A DNA stretch of 64,000 bases from Bacillota bacterium (GTDB lineage: Bacteria; Bacillota; Clostridia; Acetivibrionales; DSM-1351): assembly GCA_023439045.1 (NCBI GenBank), contig JAEXOY010000021.1:186001-250000 (forward strand). Direction: 5' to 3'. The position numbers were made by a program, and so were the translations under genes. Below are positions 1 to 8,746 of the stretch, piece after piece (the stretch's first letter is position 1; every line of letters begins with the position of its first letter). The notes below the pieces were generated by a model. It ran no database searches. It was not told where the DNA came from and worked only from the letters and a program-made list of their open reading frames with translations.

Positions 1-124
1 ATTCTTGAGTGGTTTTGCCGACAAGTAAAATTTTATTATTTGCTATGGATTAAGAGGTTGCTTTTATCAGCTTGCACTATTGATTGATGATTTTATTAAT
101 TGAATTTTAAGAAATTATATATCC

Positions 125-163
125 AAATCCTGTATGATACCTTCTATTTCATGCAGGATTTTT
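125..163 (+). terminator. Intrinsic terminator of a gene left of the window
   Basis: Arms AAATCCTGTATGA (125-137) and TCATGCAGGATTT (149-161) pair along their length with one G-T wobble, and the 3' arm runs into a short T tract. No gene lies between the window start and this hairpin, so it probably ends a gene outside the window. Confidence 0.6.
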
Positions 164-215
164 CATATTTCTATTTAATTTTACATTTTAATTTAACTAA
201 TTTTTATTACCTATA

Positions 216-244
216 TTGACATTATATTTAGGGTGTGATAAAAC
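216..244 (+). promoter_or_regulatory. Probable SigA promoter for the polyamine regulator/pot operon
   Basis: TTGACA (216-221) is followed after 17 nt by TAAAAC (239-244), a full -35 and a 4/6 -10 match. The leader of roughly 110 nt that follows contains the repeats at 268-344. It is the only good promoter seen before the regulator gene. The rest of 1-360 is AT-rich and holds no gene. Confidence 0.5.
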
Positions 245-267
245 ATTAATTGTTTGTTTACTGAAAC

Positions 268-344
268 TAAACAAAAAGTTTACTCAGCTAAAACAAACAG
301 CTAAGAAGAACATAATATTAAACAAAAAGTTCATATATGTGAAC
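268..344 (+). promoter_or_regulatory. Direct and inverted repeats, candidate operator
   Basis: The 15-mer taaacaaaaagttta (268-282) recurs as taaacaaaaagttca (319-333). The second copy merges into the palindrome GTTCATATATGTGAAC (329-344; five-base arms). The repeats lie between the promoter and the start codon of a helix-turn-helix/cupin regulator, so autoregulation through them is a reasonable inference; no binding site consensus was used. Confidence 0.4.
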
Positions 345-360
345 AAATTGAGGTACAGAT

Positions 361-900
361 ATGAATATTGGTGAAAAGATAAAACAGCTTCGTATAAAGA
401 ATGGGCTGACTCAAGAGGAACTTGCCAGCAGATGTGAGCTCTCTAAGGGTTTCATCTCTCAGTTGGAGAGGGATTTGACGTCGCCTTCTATTGCTACACT
501 AATGGACATATTGGAATCTTTGGGTACAAATATTAAAGACTTTTTTAATGAAACTATCAATGAAAAGGTAGTTTTCAAAAAAGAAGATGTTTTTGAGAAA
601 GAAGATAAAGAATTGGGCTTTGTTTTGCACTGGTTAGTTACCAACTCTCAGAAGAATTCAATGGAGCCTATTCTCGTTAAACTTGCACCTGATGGATGCT
701 CAGAAATGGATGATCCTCATGACGGTGAAGAGTTTGGATATGTACTAGCAGGTAGCATTAATGTTTTACTGGGGGCTCAAAAGTTTAAGGTTAAAAAAGG
801 CGAAAGCTTCTACTTTAAACCATCAGTCACTCACAGAATTTCTAATGCTTCCAAAAGTGAAGCAGTGGTGCTATGGATATCGTCACCACCAAGCTTTTAG
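361..900 (+). CDS. XRE-family regulator with C-terminal cupin (PuuR-like)
   Basis: A 179-residue DNA-binding regulator. Residues about 5-60 form an XRE-type helix-turn-helix (TQEELASRCELSKGFISQLE), and residues about 105-178 form a cupin barrel with the His/Glu pattern DPHDGEEFGYVLAG. This two-domain build is the one used by PuuR-like regulators of polyamine and amino-acid metabolism. The gene lies 85 bp upstream of potABCD on the same strand, and that association is common in clostridia, so it most likely senses polyamine or a related ligand and controls the transporter. The ATG has GAGG at 350-353. The ligand is inferred. Confidence 0.85.
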   Translation: MNIGEKIKQLRIKNGLTQEELASRCELSKGFISQLERDLTSPSIATLMDILESLGTNIKDFFNETINEKVVFKKEDVFEKEDKELGFVLHWLVTNSQKNSMEPILVKLAPDGCSEMDDPHDGEEFGYVLAGSINVLLGAQKFKVKKGESFYFKPSVTHRISNASKSEAVVLWISSPPSF

Positions 901-985
901 AAATTGAAAAAAGTTGTGTAAAATAGTTCAAAATACAGATAATAACTATTAATAATTAGTCCAAATTGATAACGGAGGGGCAAGA

Positions 986-2038
986 ATGAAAGACAGCCAA
1001 CAACTCATTCTGCTGAAGGATATCAGCAAGAGCTTTGATGATAGTCAAGTACTAGATAATATAAATTTATATGTATTGAAAAATGAATTTGTTACGTTTT
1101 TAGGTCCAAGTGGCTGTGGAAAAACAACTACCCTCAGGATTATAGGCGGTTTTGAAACGCCTGATAGCGGAGATGTGTTTTTTGATGGAGTGAGGATAAA
1201 TAATCTACCTCCGTATCAGAGAAAAGTTAATACGGTTTTTCAAAAGTATGCCCTTTTTCCTCATATGAATGTATATGAGAACATAGCATTCGGACTCAAG
1301 ATCAAGAAAATGGATAAAGCCACCATTACAAAAAAGGTGGACGAAATACTTGAGCTTGTTAACCTGAAAGGTTTCCAAAGACGTTCGGTTGAACAGCTTT
1401 CGGGAGGGCAGCAGCAGAGAGTAGCAATCGCAAGGGCTTTAGTAAATGAACCGGAGGTATTGCTGCTGGACGAACCGCTGGGTGCTTTGGATTTAAAATT
1501 AAGAAAAGAGATGCAGATAGAGCTTAAAAACATACATAAGCGAACAGGTATCACCTTCGTGTATGTTACACATGACCAGGAAGAAGCACTTACCATGTCT
1601 GACACTATTGTTGTCATGAATGAAGGTAAGATTCAGCAGATTGGCACGCCCGAGATGATCTATAATGAGCCAAAGAATGCTTTTGTAGCAGCTTTTATAG
1701 GCGAAAGTAATATTATTAGTGGCAGAATGTTACAGGACTACTCAGTTGAGTTTGCAAACCATACCTTTGAATGTGTTGATAAAGGCTTTGCTATTAATGA
1801 AGAAATAGATGCAGTAATCAGGCCGGAGGACATTTACCTAGTAAATCATGGCACAGGAATGATAACTGGCACTGTTAAATCAGTAACCTTTAAAGGCGTA
1901 CATTATGAAATGCAGGTACAGACAGACTCCTTCCTCTGGACTATTCATAGTACAGCAATGTCGCAGGTTGGTAGTTTGGTGGACCTTATTATTAAACCAA
2001 ACGATATTCATATTATGAAAAAGGCGGGTATGAAATGA
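986..2038 (+). CDS. potA: Spermidine/putrescine ABC transporter ATP-binding protein
   Basis: The 350-residue ATPase energises polyamine uptake at the inner face of the membrane. Walker A is GPSGCGKTT (40-48), the ABC signature LSGGQQQR lies at 138-145 and Walker B VLLLDEP at 158-164. A C-terminal TOBE-like region (about 230-350) is typical of the PotA/MalK class. The start has a strong GGAGGGG site (975-981). The stop codon overlaps the potB ATG by 4 nt (ATGA), so translation is probably coupled. Length and gene order match potABCD operons. Substrate choice within polyamines cannot be read from the sequence. Confidence 0.93.
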   Translation: MKDSQQLILLKDISKSFDDSQVLDNINLYVLKNEFVTFLGPSGCGKTTTLRIIGGFETPDSGDVFFDGVRINNLPPYQRKVNTVFQKYALFPHMNVYENIAFGLKIKKMDKATITKKVDEILELVNLKGFQRRSVEQLSGGQQQRVAIARALVNEPEVLLLDEPLGALDLKLRKEMQIELKNIHKRTGITFVYVTHDQEEALTMSDTIVVMNEGKIQQIGTPEMIYNEPKNAFVAAFIGESNIISGRMLQDYSVEFANHTFECVDKGFAINEEIDAVIRPEDIYLVNHGTGMITGTVKSVTFKGVHYEMQVQTDSFLWTIHSTAMSQVGSLVDLIIKPNDIHIMKKAGMK

Positions 2039-2862
2039 ACAAGAAATGGGTGTCATATCCATACCTAGTATGGATGGTAATTTTTATAGTGGTGCCGTCT
2101 TTGCTTATTCTGTTTTATGCCTTTACCATTCAGGACGAACAGGGAATCAGATTTACACTGGAAAATTTTGCCCGCTTTTGTGACCCGATATTTTTTTCAG
2201 TACTGTTAAAATCCTTAGGACTGGCACTTTTAAGTACAGCAGTGTGCCTCATAATAGGTTATCCTGTGGCAATGATACTTGCGAGCAAGGAGTTTAGCAA
2301 GAAATCAATTTTTGCACTGCTTTTTATTATCCCGATGTGGATGAACTTTCTATTAAGAACATACGCTTGGCTTACGCTGTTGGAGAGAAACGGAATTATA
2401 AACTCCATTTTGTCATTCTTCAATTTGCCCAAGCTAAACATTCTATATACTGATGCTGCAGTAGTGCTTGGTATGGTATACAACTTTTTACCTTTCATGA
2501 TTTTACCAATATATACGGTACTCATGAAGATTGATAATAAGTTGATTGAGGCTTCTCAGGATTTGGGAGGCAATACAATTACTACGTTCAGGAGGATTAC
2601 CCTACCACTTAGTTTTCCAGGTGTAATGTCTGGAATTACCATGGTTTTTATGCCTGCTGTTACTACGTTTGTAATATCAAAGTTGCTTGGTGGAGGGCAG
2701 TATACACTCATAGGTAACCTTATAGAAAGACAGTTCCTAAATATTGGGGATTGGAGCTTTGGCTCAGCAATATCTATCATAATGATGATATTTATTTTAA
2801 TTTCTATCGGAATTATGTCCAAATTTGATGAAGATAAGGGAGGGGGAGCAGGCTTATGGTAA
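2035..2862 (+). CDS. potB: Spermidine/putrescine ABC transporter permease
   Basis: A 275-residue integral membrane protein with about six hydrophobic segments and the cytoplasmic EAA loop that docks on PotA ([20 protein letters not shown], around residues 172-191). It forms the transmembrane channel together with PotC. It starts inside the potA stop (ATGA) and overlaps potC by 7 nt, which places it in a tightly coupled operon. The length is normal for PotB. No defect is seen. Confidence 0.92.
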   Translation: MNKKWVSYPYLVWMVIFIVVPSLLILFYAFTIQDEQGIRFTLENFARFCDPIFFSVLLKSLGLALLSTAVCLIIGYPVAMILASKEFSKKSIFALLFIIPMWMNFLLRTYAWLTLLERNGIINSILSFFNLPKLNILYTDAAVVLGMVYNFLPFMILPIYTVLMKIDNKLIEASQDLGGNTITTFRRITLPLSFPGVMSGITMVFMPAVTTFVISKLLGGGQYTLIGNLIERQFLNIGDWSFGSAISIIMMIFILISIGIMSKFDEDKGGGAGLW

Positions 2863-3671
2863 AAAGGCTACTTACTAAAACATACCTAGGTATTGTTTTG
2901 CTATTTTTGTACCTACCCATTTTTGTAATGGTAATCTTCTCCTTTAATCAGTCTAAATCAAGGGGACACTGGACAGGATTTACACTTGATTGGTACAAGG
3001 AATTGTTTAACAATGCTCAGATAATGCAGGCACTCAAAAATACACTTTTAATAGCGTTGCTGTCCTCTATTATCGCCGTCATCATCGGAACACTTGCGGC
3101 AATAGGCATTCATAATATGAAAAAATGGCGTAAAACAATGGTTATAAACCTGACCTATCTTCCGGTTTTAAACCCTGATATAGTAACAGGTGTTTCACTT
3201 ATGATTTTGTTTGTTTTTATAGGAACACTAATCAATTTTAAACTGGGCTTTATGACAATGCTGTTGGCGCACATAACATTTAATATACCTTATGTTATTT
3301 TGTCAGTATTACCAAAGCTAAAACAGATGAACAAACACCTATACGAAGCTGCGTTAGATTTAGGCTCAACTCCATTTATGGCATTAATAAAGGTTATTCT
3401 TCCAGAGATTATGCCTGGTATTGTATCAGGCTTTTTGCTGGCACTAACACTTTCAATAGATGATTTTGTAATAAGTTATTTTACTACTGGCTCAGGGGTT
3501 TCTAACCTTTCTATATATATCTACTCAGTAGCTAGAACCGGTGTGAAACCAACCATTAACGCTCTATCTACGTTAATGTTCTCAGCTGTGTTACTGCTTT
3601 TGATAATAATTAATATTAGAAGCTCAAGGGAAGAGAAAAGAAAGCATCAAATGCTTAAGCAATATAAATGA
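2856..3671 (+). CDS. potC: Spermidine/putrescine ABC transporter permease
   Basis: The second permease subunit, 271 residues, with six predicted membrane segments and an EAA loop (EAALDLGSTPFMALIKVILP). The start overlaps the end of potB, with GGAGGGGG at 2839-2846 serving as ribosome site. It ends with a basic cytoplasmic tail. It would pair with PotB to form the membrane pore. Gene order and size match the family. Confidence 0.92.
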   Translation: MVKRLLTKTYLGIVLLFLYLPIFVMVIFSFNQSKSRGHWTGFTLDWYKELFNNAQIMQALKNTLLIALLSSIIAVIIGTLAAIGIHNMKKWRKTMVINLTYLPVLNPDIVTGVSLMILFVFIGTLINFKLGFMTMLLAHITFNIPYVILSVLPKLKQMNKHLYEAALDLGSTPFMALIKVILPEIMPGIVSGFLLALTLSIDDFVISYFTTGSGVSNLSIYIYSVARTGVKPTINALSTLMFSAVLLLLIIINIRSSREEKRKHQMLKQYK

Positions 3672-3706
3672 TATACTTATGCCATGGGGCGGAAAGGGTT
3701 AAATCA

Positions 3707-4762
3707 ATGAAAAGGTTTTTATCTGTTATTTTGATGGTAGTGCTTCTTATTTCTGTTGGTACTAGTCTTACAGGGTGTGGTGCAGCTTCCTCAGACGAAA
3801 AGGTAACAATAAAGGTTTATAACTGGGGAGATTACATTGCCGATGGAGTAGTTAAGGAATTTGAGAAAAAGTATAATATCAAGGTCATATATGATGTCTT
3901 CGCAACAAATGAAGATATGTATGTAAAGATAAAGGCAGGGGGAAGCGATTATGATGTTACCATTCCTTCTGATTATATGATAAAGAAGATGATAAATGAG
4001 GGCTTGATACAAAAACTAGATTTCAATAATATACCTAACTATAAGTATATTGATGAAAAGTTTAAAAATCTTGCTTTTGACCCGAACAATGAGTATTCAG
4101 TTCCTTACATGTGGGGAACAGTAGGTATTATATACAATAAGACCATGGTTAAGGAGCCTGTTGATAGCTGGAATATACTTTGGGATAAAAAGTATGACAA
4201 GCAAATACTAATGCTAGATAGCCAGAGAGATTCCATCGGTATTACCCTCAAAAAGCTTGGATATTCACTTAACACAAAGGATGTTAATGAGTTGAATCAA
4301 GCAAGGGACGAGCTTATTAAACAGAAGGATATAGTGCTTGCATACGTTGGTGATGAAGTAAAGGATAAGATGATTCTCGGAGAGGCTGCAATGGCAGTGG
4401 TTTGGTCTGGGGATGCAGTTTATATGAAGAAGGAAAACCCTGATTTGGAATATGTAATTCCAAAGGAAGGCTCAAACCTCTGGTTTGATTCAATGGTTGT
4501 ACCTTCAACTGCAAAGCACAAGAAGGAAGCAGAGTTGTTCATAAATTATATGTGCGATACACAGGTTGCTTTACAGAACACTGATTTTATAGGATACTCA
4601 ACTCCTCATGTAGAAACAAAGAAGCTGGTGTCTCCTGATTTGCTAAAAGACGTAGCAGCATACCCATCAGATGAACAGCTGAAGGGCTGTGAGGTATTCG
4701 AAGACTTGGCTGGTTCATTGAAGGAATACGATAGAATTTGGACTGAAATTACTGCAAAGTAA
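3707..4762 (+). CDS. potD: Spermidine/putrescine-binding lipoprotein
   Basis: The extracellular solute-binding component of the polyamine importer. From the ATG at 3707 the protein has 351 residues and begins with a lipoprotein signal peptide (MKRFLSVILMVVLLISVG, then lipobox LTGC), so the mature protein would be anchored by a lipidated cysteine. The motif YNWGDYIADGVVKEFEKKY follows, as in PotD/PotF. An upstream in-frame ATG at 3668 overlaps the potC stop, but it would place 13 residues before the signal peptide; 3707 has its own AAAGGG site (3693-3698) and is preferred. A terminator follows at 4829. Confidence 0.92.
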   Translation: MKRFLSVILMVVLLISVGTSLTGCGAASSDEKVTIKVYNWGDYIADGVVKEFEKKYNIKVIYDVFATNEDMYVKIKAGGSDYDVTIPSDYMIKKMINEGLIQKLDFNNIPNYKYIDEKFKNLAFDPNNEYSVPYMWGTVGIIYNKTMVKEPVDSWNILWDKKYDKQILMLDSQRDSIGITLKKLGYSLNTKDVNELNQARDELIKQKDIVLAYVGDEVKDKMILGEAAMAVVWSGDAVYMKKENPDLEYVIPKEGSNLWFDSMVVPSTAKHKKEAELFINYMCDTQVALQNTDFIGYSTPHVETKKLVSPDLLKDVAAYPSDEQLKGCEVFEDLAGSLKEYDRIWTEITAK

Positions 4763-4828
4763 TTCCACTTACAAGTTGAAACTAAGCATATAGTTATCTA
4801 ACCTCCAATAGGGCAGAAACTATGTAAG

Positions 4829-4889
4829 AGCACCTAATATTATAATAGATTATGGCTAATGTAATCTTTTATAATATTAGGTGCTTTTT
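4829..4889 (+). terminator. Terminator of the potABCD operon
   Basis: A 17-bp perfect stem, AGCACCTAATATTATAA paired with its complement ending GGTGCT (4829-4845 with 4869-4885), is followed by TTTT. It lies 66 bp after the potD stop. Confidence 0.85.
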
Positions 4890-4963
4890 AGTTGTTTGTA
4901 CTACTTAAGCTGTTTTATGAGTAAAATAATCGCCACATCAGCATACAAAATCATTAGAAATAA

Positions 4964-5016
4964 TTTACATATACAGTAATGTGTTGTAATATTATATTTA
5001 TAACTGACTATTCAGT
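4964..5016 (+). promoter_or_regulatory. Promoter and TetR-type operator
   Basis: TTTACA (4964-4969), 17 nt, then TAATAT (4987-4992) form a weak SigA-like promoter. The inverted repeat ACTGA-CTAT-TCAGT (5003-5016) sits where transcription would start, just upstream of the TetR gene. Its size and symmetry suit autorepression by the adjacent regulator. The assignment is inferred from position. Confidence 0.45.
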
Positions 5017-5062
5017 ACTAAATTGATATTTGACTAAAACAATATTGACTTGGAGGTTAGAA

Positions 5063-5662
5063 ATGAATAATCCGAATGCAAGGGATAGAATTCTTCAAGC
5101 AGCGCTGGAATGTTTTGCAGCTAAGAGCTATGAAGGAGCAAGGATGGATGAAATAGCAAAAACGGCACAAATTCCAAAATCATTGATATATTATCACTTT
5201 AAAAGTAAGGAAGAAATTTTTAATACACTTATTAACAACTTTGTGGAGGAATACAGCCAGATTATTCACCAGATTGATGAAAATGATACTGAGAAGTCTC
5301 AAAGACTCCAAGAAAGAGTTAAAACTATATATTATGATTTTGGTAAAAGAAATGAGGATCTTGTACGTATTATTTTTATTGACTGCTTAAAAAAGAATAG
5401 TAATGGTAGTGCAATATTTAAACTGCTGGACGCCCTTTTTAGTAAAGTAGCTGTTAATACAGACAAACAACAGCAGAGGAAAAGAATGGTTGCGGAGTTT
5501 TTTACAAGTATAATACCTAGCTATGCATATATTTGCTTTGGTGATGCTTTCTGTAAGTACTATAACCTTGAGAAAGAAGAGTTTAATAAATATTATTTGG
5601 AGGCATATAACCTTACACATGGGTTATATCATGATTATATTGGAAAGGGTGAAGTAAAGTGA
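5063..5662 (+). CDS. TetR/AcrR family transcriptional regulator
   Basis: A 199-residue repressor with the TetR N-terminal helix-turn-helix (MDEIAKTAQIPKSLIYYHFK, about residues 28-47) and a helical, less conserved ligand/dimer domain. The ATG at 5063 follows GGAGG (5052-5056) at 6 nt; a TTG at 5030 in the same frame lacks a site and would add 11 residues. The stop overlaps the GTG of the following metallohydrolase (GTGA), so the two are co-translated and the regulator probably controls that enzyme. The inverted repeat at 5003-5016 is a likely operator. The inducer is unknown. Confidence 0.88.
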   Translation: MNNPNARDRILQAALECFAAKSYEGARMDEIAKTAQIPKSLIYYHFKSKEEIFNTLINNFVEEYSQIIHQIDENDTEKSQRLQERVKTIYYDFGKRNEDLVRIIFIDCLKKNSNGSAIFKLLDALFSKVAVNTDKQQQRKRMVAEFFTSIIPSYAYICFGDAFCKYYNLEKEEFNKYYLEAYNLTHGLYHDYIGKGEVK

Positions 5663-6354
5663 GTCAAAGTATTAAAAGAATTGATTTAGGCGGTGTGAAT
5701 AGTTACATCATTGAGAAAAATGGGAATTATATGTTGGTGGATGCGGGGGGCCCAATGTTTTTTGATAAAGGGTTCAACAATAGAGAAGAATGCCTAGCCA
5801 GCAAACTTGATGAATTAGGAATAAATAGCCAAAACTTGAAGCTAATGATATTAACTCATGGGGATTTAGACCATGTATATAATGTAAGTCACTTAAGAGA
5901 AAAATATAGAGCACCGGTAGCTATGCACAGCGGAGATTTGGGGCTTGTTGGGGAGCCTAAAGTTGATAATGTAATGAGTAACTGCAAATACTCAAGCGTA
6001 GTATACAAAGTCCTGTTTCGCTTAATCAGGGGTAAGTTAAAAAAACTAGTGGAATCTCAACTCAAAGGTTATGTACCATTCCAGCCTGATATCGTACTAG
6101 AAGGTAATGAAAGTTTGGACTGTTATGGCTTTGAGGGACAGATATACCATGTTCCTGGTCATACAAAGGGGTCTATCGCTATACATACGCCACAAGGTGA
6201 TTTGATCTGTGGTGATACATATGCAAATATCAAGAAGCCTGATATAAGCCCAAATGCAGAGGACTTTGATAAGCTAATTAAAAGTAGCAAATTTTTAGAC
6301 ACACTAAATACGTCCAATATTTATCCTGGTCATGGCAATCCATACACAAAATAA
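5659..6354 (+). CDS. MBL-fold metallohydrolase
   Basis: A 231-residue metallo-beta-lactamase-fold hydrolase. Visible metal-binding motifs are THGDLDH (around residue 70), the later His in HVPGHTKGS (about 165) and the Asp in CGDTY (about 180), as in glyoxalase II-like enzymes. It starts with GTG overlapping the TetR stop. Such enzymes hydrolyse thioesters, lactones or other small substrates; the substrate cannot be told. Pairing with a TetR regulator suggests a detoxification role. A strong terminator follows. Confidence 0.82.
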   Translation: MSQSIKRIDLGGVNSYIIEKNGNYMLVDAGGPMFFDKGFNNREECLASKLDELGINSQNLKLMILTHGDLDHVYNVSHLREKYRAPVAMHSGDLGLVGEPKVDNVMSNCKYSSVVYKVLFRLIRGKLKKLVESQLKGYVPFQPDIVLEGNESLDCYGFEGQIYHVPGHTKGSIAIHTPQGDLICGDTYANIKKPDISPNAEDFDKLIKSSKFLDTLNTSNIYPGHGNPYTK

Positions 6355-6386
6355 TAAATAATGGAATGATAGTCTCATTATTGGAT

Positions 6387-6433
6387 AAATTAAGGTATAT
6401 ACCGTTTTTCGGGGTATATACCTTAATTTTATT
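6387..6433 (+). terminator. Terminator after the TetR/MBL unit
   Basis: A 17-bp stem built on AAATTAAGGTATATACC (6387-6403) and its complement (6413-6429), with a 9-nt loop and a T-rich tail. It ends only 20 nt before the rubrerythrin ATG, so it may also influence rubrerythrin expression. Confidence 0.75.
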
Positions 6434-6453
6434 TATAGGAGAGATGATTTAGT

Positions 6454-7047
6454 ATGAATAATTTAGCAGGAACACAAACATTAGAAAACCTTGCTAGGGC
6501 TTTTGCGGGAGAATCCCAAGCACGTAACCGATATACCTTTTTTGCATCGTGTGCAAAAAAGGAGGGCCATCAAGTTCTCGAAAAAGAGTTTAAGTTAATA
6601 GCGGACAACGAGCTTGCACATGCAAAGGTCTTCTATGATTTGCTACTCAAAGGTATGGGCAATAATGGTAGTGCTATAAATGTGAATATAGAAGCGGGCT
6701 ATCCTTTTGAATTAGGTGATACCTTGGCAAACCTTAAAGCGTCTGAGCAGGGTGAAACTCAGGAGCATACAGAAGTATATCCAGCTTTTGCGGAGGTTGC
6801 TAAAAAAGAAGGCTTCCCAGAAATAGAGCAGAAATTCAGAATGGTTGCTAGAGTTGAGGCGGAGCATGCCAAGAAATATAACCAACTCAAGACAGATCTT
6901 GAACAGCAGAAGCTATACAAAAAGGACAAGCCCACTGTTTGGATTTGCACAAACTGCGGACATTTACATGAGGGGTTGGAAGCCCCTGAAGTGTGCCCTC
7001 TTTGCCAACACGCTAAGGGTTGGTTTGAAGAGCAGAAACAACAGTAA
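6454..7047 (+). CDS. rbr: Rubrerythrin (diiron domain then rubredoxin)
   Basis: A cytoplasmic peroxide-reducing protein of anaerobes, 197 residues. Residues about 5-145 form the ferritin-like diiron four-helix bundle with Glu ligands (FAGESQARNRY; DNELAHAKVF; RVEAEHAKKY). The C-terminal rubredoxin-type iron site has CTNCGH and CPLCQH. This is the classical domain order; the second rubrerythrin at 22398 has the reverse order. AGGAGA (6437-6442) precedes the ATG at 11 nt. I looked for a PerR-type operator and found none that is convincing. Confidence 0.95.
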   Translation: MNNLAGTQTLENLARAFAGESQARNRYTFFASCAKKEGHQVLEKEFKLIADNELAHAKVFYDLLLKGMGNNGSAINVNIEAGYPFELGDTLANLKASEQGETQEHTEVYPAFAEVAKKEGFPEIEQKFRMVARVEAEHAKKYNQLKTDLEQQKLYKKDKPTVWICTNCGHLHEGLEAPEVCPLCQHAKGWFEEQKQQ

Positions 7048-7076
7048 AAAAGAGTACTTGTACCTTCATAGAGATT

Positions 7077-7118
7077 AATATTTATTGAATAGAGGTTAAT
7101 ATTTATTCAATAAATATT
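7077..7118. repeat. AT-only inverted repeat after rubrerythrin
   Basis: AATATTTATTGAATA (7077-7091) and its exact complement (7104-7118) can form a 15-bp stem with a 12-nt loop. It starts 30 bp after the rubrerythrin stop, so it may be a weak terminator or mRNA-end stabiliser. The rest of the gap to 7323 shows no gene. Confidence 0.5.
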
Positions 7119-7323
7119 TATTATTTATCCAAAGGGAATTGAACAACTTAGACTTGGTTAAATAATTAACTATATTACGTAAACAGTAGAAATTCAAAGA
7201 AATTGTTAAGTAATTAACGCTTATTGGCCAATACTATTTCTCATGATTGTTGTTTTTTTAACAAGTTAAAATTAAAATTGATATCGAGATTTGAAAAACA
7301 TATAACCTACGGAGGGGACAGAT

Positions 7324-8523
7324 ATGTGGGAAAACAAAATTGATATCAATCAGGTAGTAGAAATACGAGCAAAGACAACAACTTTCTTTGGTGTTGGGGC
7401 TATTAATAAAATGGCTGATGTTGCAAAAAGCCTTAATGATATGGGTATAAAGAAGGTCTTGGTTATGACTGGAAAAAGCTCACACATCAAGACTGGAGCA
7501 TGGGAGGTTACTGAGAAGGCATTAAGAGAAAACAATATTGAATATTTATTATATAGCAAGGTAACTCCAAACCCAACAACTCACCAGGTTGATGAGGCGA
7601 CTGATGTTGCAAAGAAATTTGGAGCGGAAGCGGTTATTGCCATCGGTGGAGGTAGCCCAATAGATGCGGCGAAGAGCGTTGCAATTTTACTTGCTTACCC
7701 TGAAAAGAATTGCACAGAGCTATATGAGCTAAAGTTTGCTCCTTCAAAGGCAGCTCCTATTGTTACAATTAACTTAACACATGGAACAGGAACCGAGGTT
7801 GATAGATTTGCTGTTGTAAGCATTCCGGAAAAAGAGTATAAGCCAGCAATTGCTTATGATTGCATTTACCCAATATACGCTATAGATGATCCTGCTTTGA
7901 TGACAAAGCTTCCACCTGAGCAGACTTTATATGTATCGGTAGATGCTATAAACCATGTTGTTGAAGCAGCAACAAGCGTAGTTGCTAATCCATTGTCCAT
8001 TCTTTTGGCAAAGGAAACAATAAGACTTGTCGCAAAGTACCTACCAATAGCAATTAATGATCCAGGAAACCTCAAGGCTAGATACTACCTGTTATATGCT
8101 TCATTGATAGCGGGAACATCATTTGACAATGGACTATTACACTTCACTCATGCGCTTGAGCATCCATTAAGTGCTGTAAAGCCAGATTTGGCTCATGGAC
8201 TTGGACTTGCAATGCTATTGCCGGCAGTTGTGAAAGAAATCTACCCGGCTTCAGGTGAAGTATTGGCAGAGATATTTGAACCAATCCTTCCTGGACTCAA
8301 GGGGGATGCTTCAGAGGCGGACAAAGCATTTGAAGGCTTAAGAGCATGGTTAAAGGGCATCGGTATTAAGTCACAGCTAAAGGACGAGGGCTTTGGAGAA
8401 GATGTTGTTGAAAAGCTGGTAAATCTAGCTTTTGAAACACCATCACTGGATACCCTATTAAGCATTGCGCCTGTAAAAGCAGATAAAGAATCAGTAAGAA
8501 ATATTTATACAAATTCTCTATAG
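7324..8523 (+). CDS. Iron-containing (group III) alcohol dehydrogenase
   Basis: A 399-residue NAD(P)-dependent alcohol/aldehyde oxidoreductase for fermentative metabolism. The nucleotide-binding motif is GGGSPIDAAK (108-117). Probable metal ligands are D207 and H211 (SVDAINHVVEA), H276 (THALEHPL) and H291 (LAHGLG), by analogy with iron alcohol dehydrogenases. The start has GGAGGGG (7311-7317). It is monocistronic, with a strong terminator at 8560. Substrate (ethanol, butanol, propanediol or other) cannot be deduced from the sequence. Confidence 0.92.
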   Translation: MWENKIDINQVVEIRAKTTTFFGVGAINKMADVAKSLNDMGIKKVLVMTGKSSHIKTGAWEVTEKALRENNIEYLLYSKVTPNPTTHQVDEATDVAKKFGAEAVIAIGGGSPIDAAKSVAILLAYPEKNCTELYELKFAPSKAAPIVTINLTHGTGTEVDRFAVVSIPEKEYKPAIAYDCIYPIYAIDDPALMTKLPPEQTLYVSVDAINHVVEAATSVVANPLSILLAKETIRLVAKYLPIAINDPGNLKARYYLLYASLIAGTSFDNGLLHFTHALEHPLSAVKPDLAHGLGLAMLLPAVVKEIYPASGEVLAEIFEPILPGLKGDASEADKAFEGLRAWLKGIGIKSQLKDEGFGEDVVEKLVNLAFETPSLDTLLSIAPVKADKESVRNIYTNSL

Positions 8524-8559
8524 GTTTTAAGGAAAAAGTGGTAACCGTATATATTAATG

Positions 8560-8591
8560 ACGGCGTGACACAGTGTCACGCCGTTTTTTTT
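8560..8591 (+). terminator. Terminator of the alcohol dehydrogenase gene
   Basis: A perfect 11-bp GC-rich stem, ACGGCGTGACA (8560-8570) with TGTCACGCCGT (8574-8584), a 3-nt loop and a run of eight T. Confidence 0.95.
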
Positions 8592-8603
8592 AGGTTTCGT
8601 CGA

Positions 8604-8622
8604 AGGGAACCTAGGGTTCCCT
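8604..8622. repeat. Short perfect palindrome of unknown role
   Basis: AGGGAACC-TAG-GGTTCCCT, 8-bp arms and a 3-nt centre, lies 13 nt beyond the terminator T-run. No T tract follows. It could be a protein-binding site or a second hairpin; nothing decides this. Confidence 0.4.
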
Positions 8623-8746
8623 AGCGAACAAGAAAATATACTGAGCAAGATAAAATAGTAAAATAAGCACTGAACGGATTGCGAAGTAAATTTTCTTGAC
8701 TAATAGGATAGAATAAGCTCACATCGGAATTCTATATTATGGTAAA

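Noticed and set aside
5030..5062. TTG start for the TetR gene
   Set aside because: No ribosome site precedes it, whereas GGAGG is correctly placed for the ATG at 5063.
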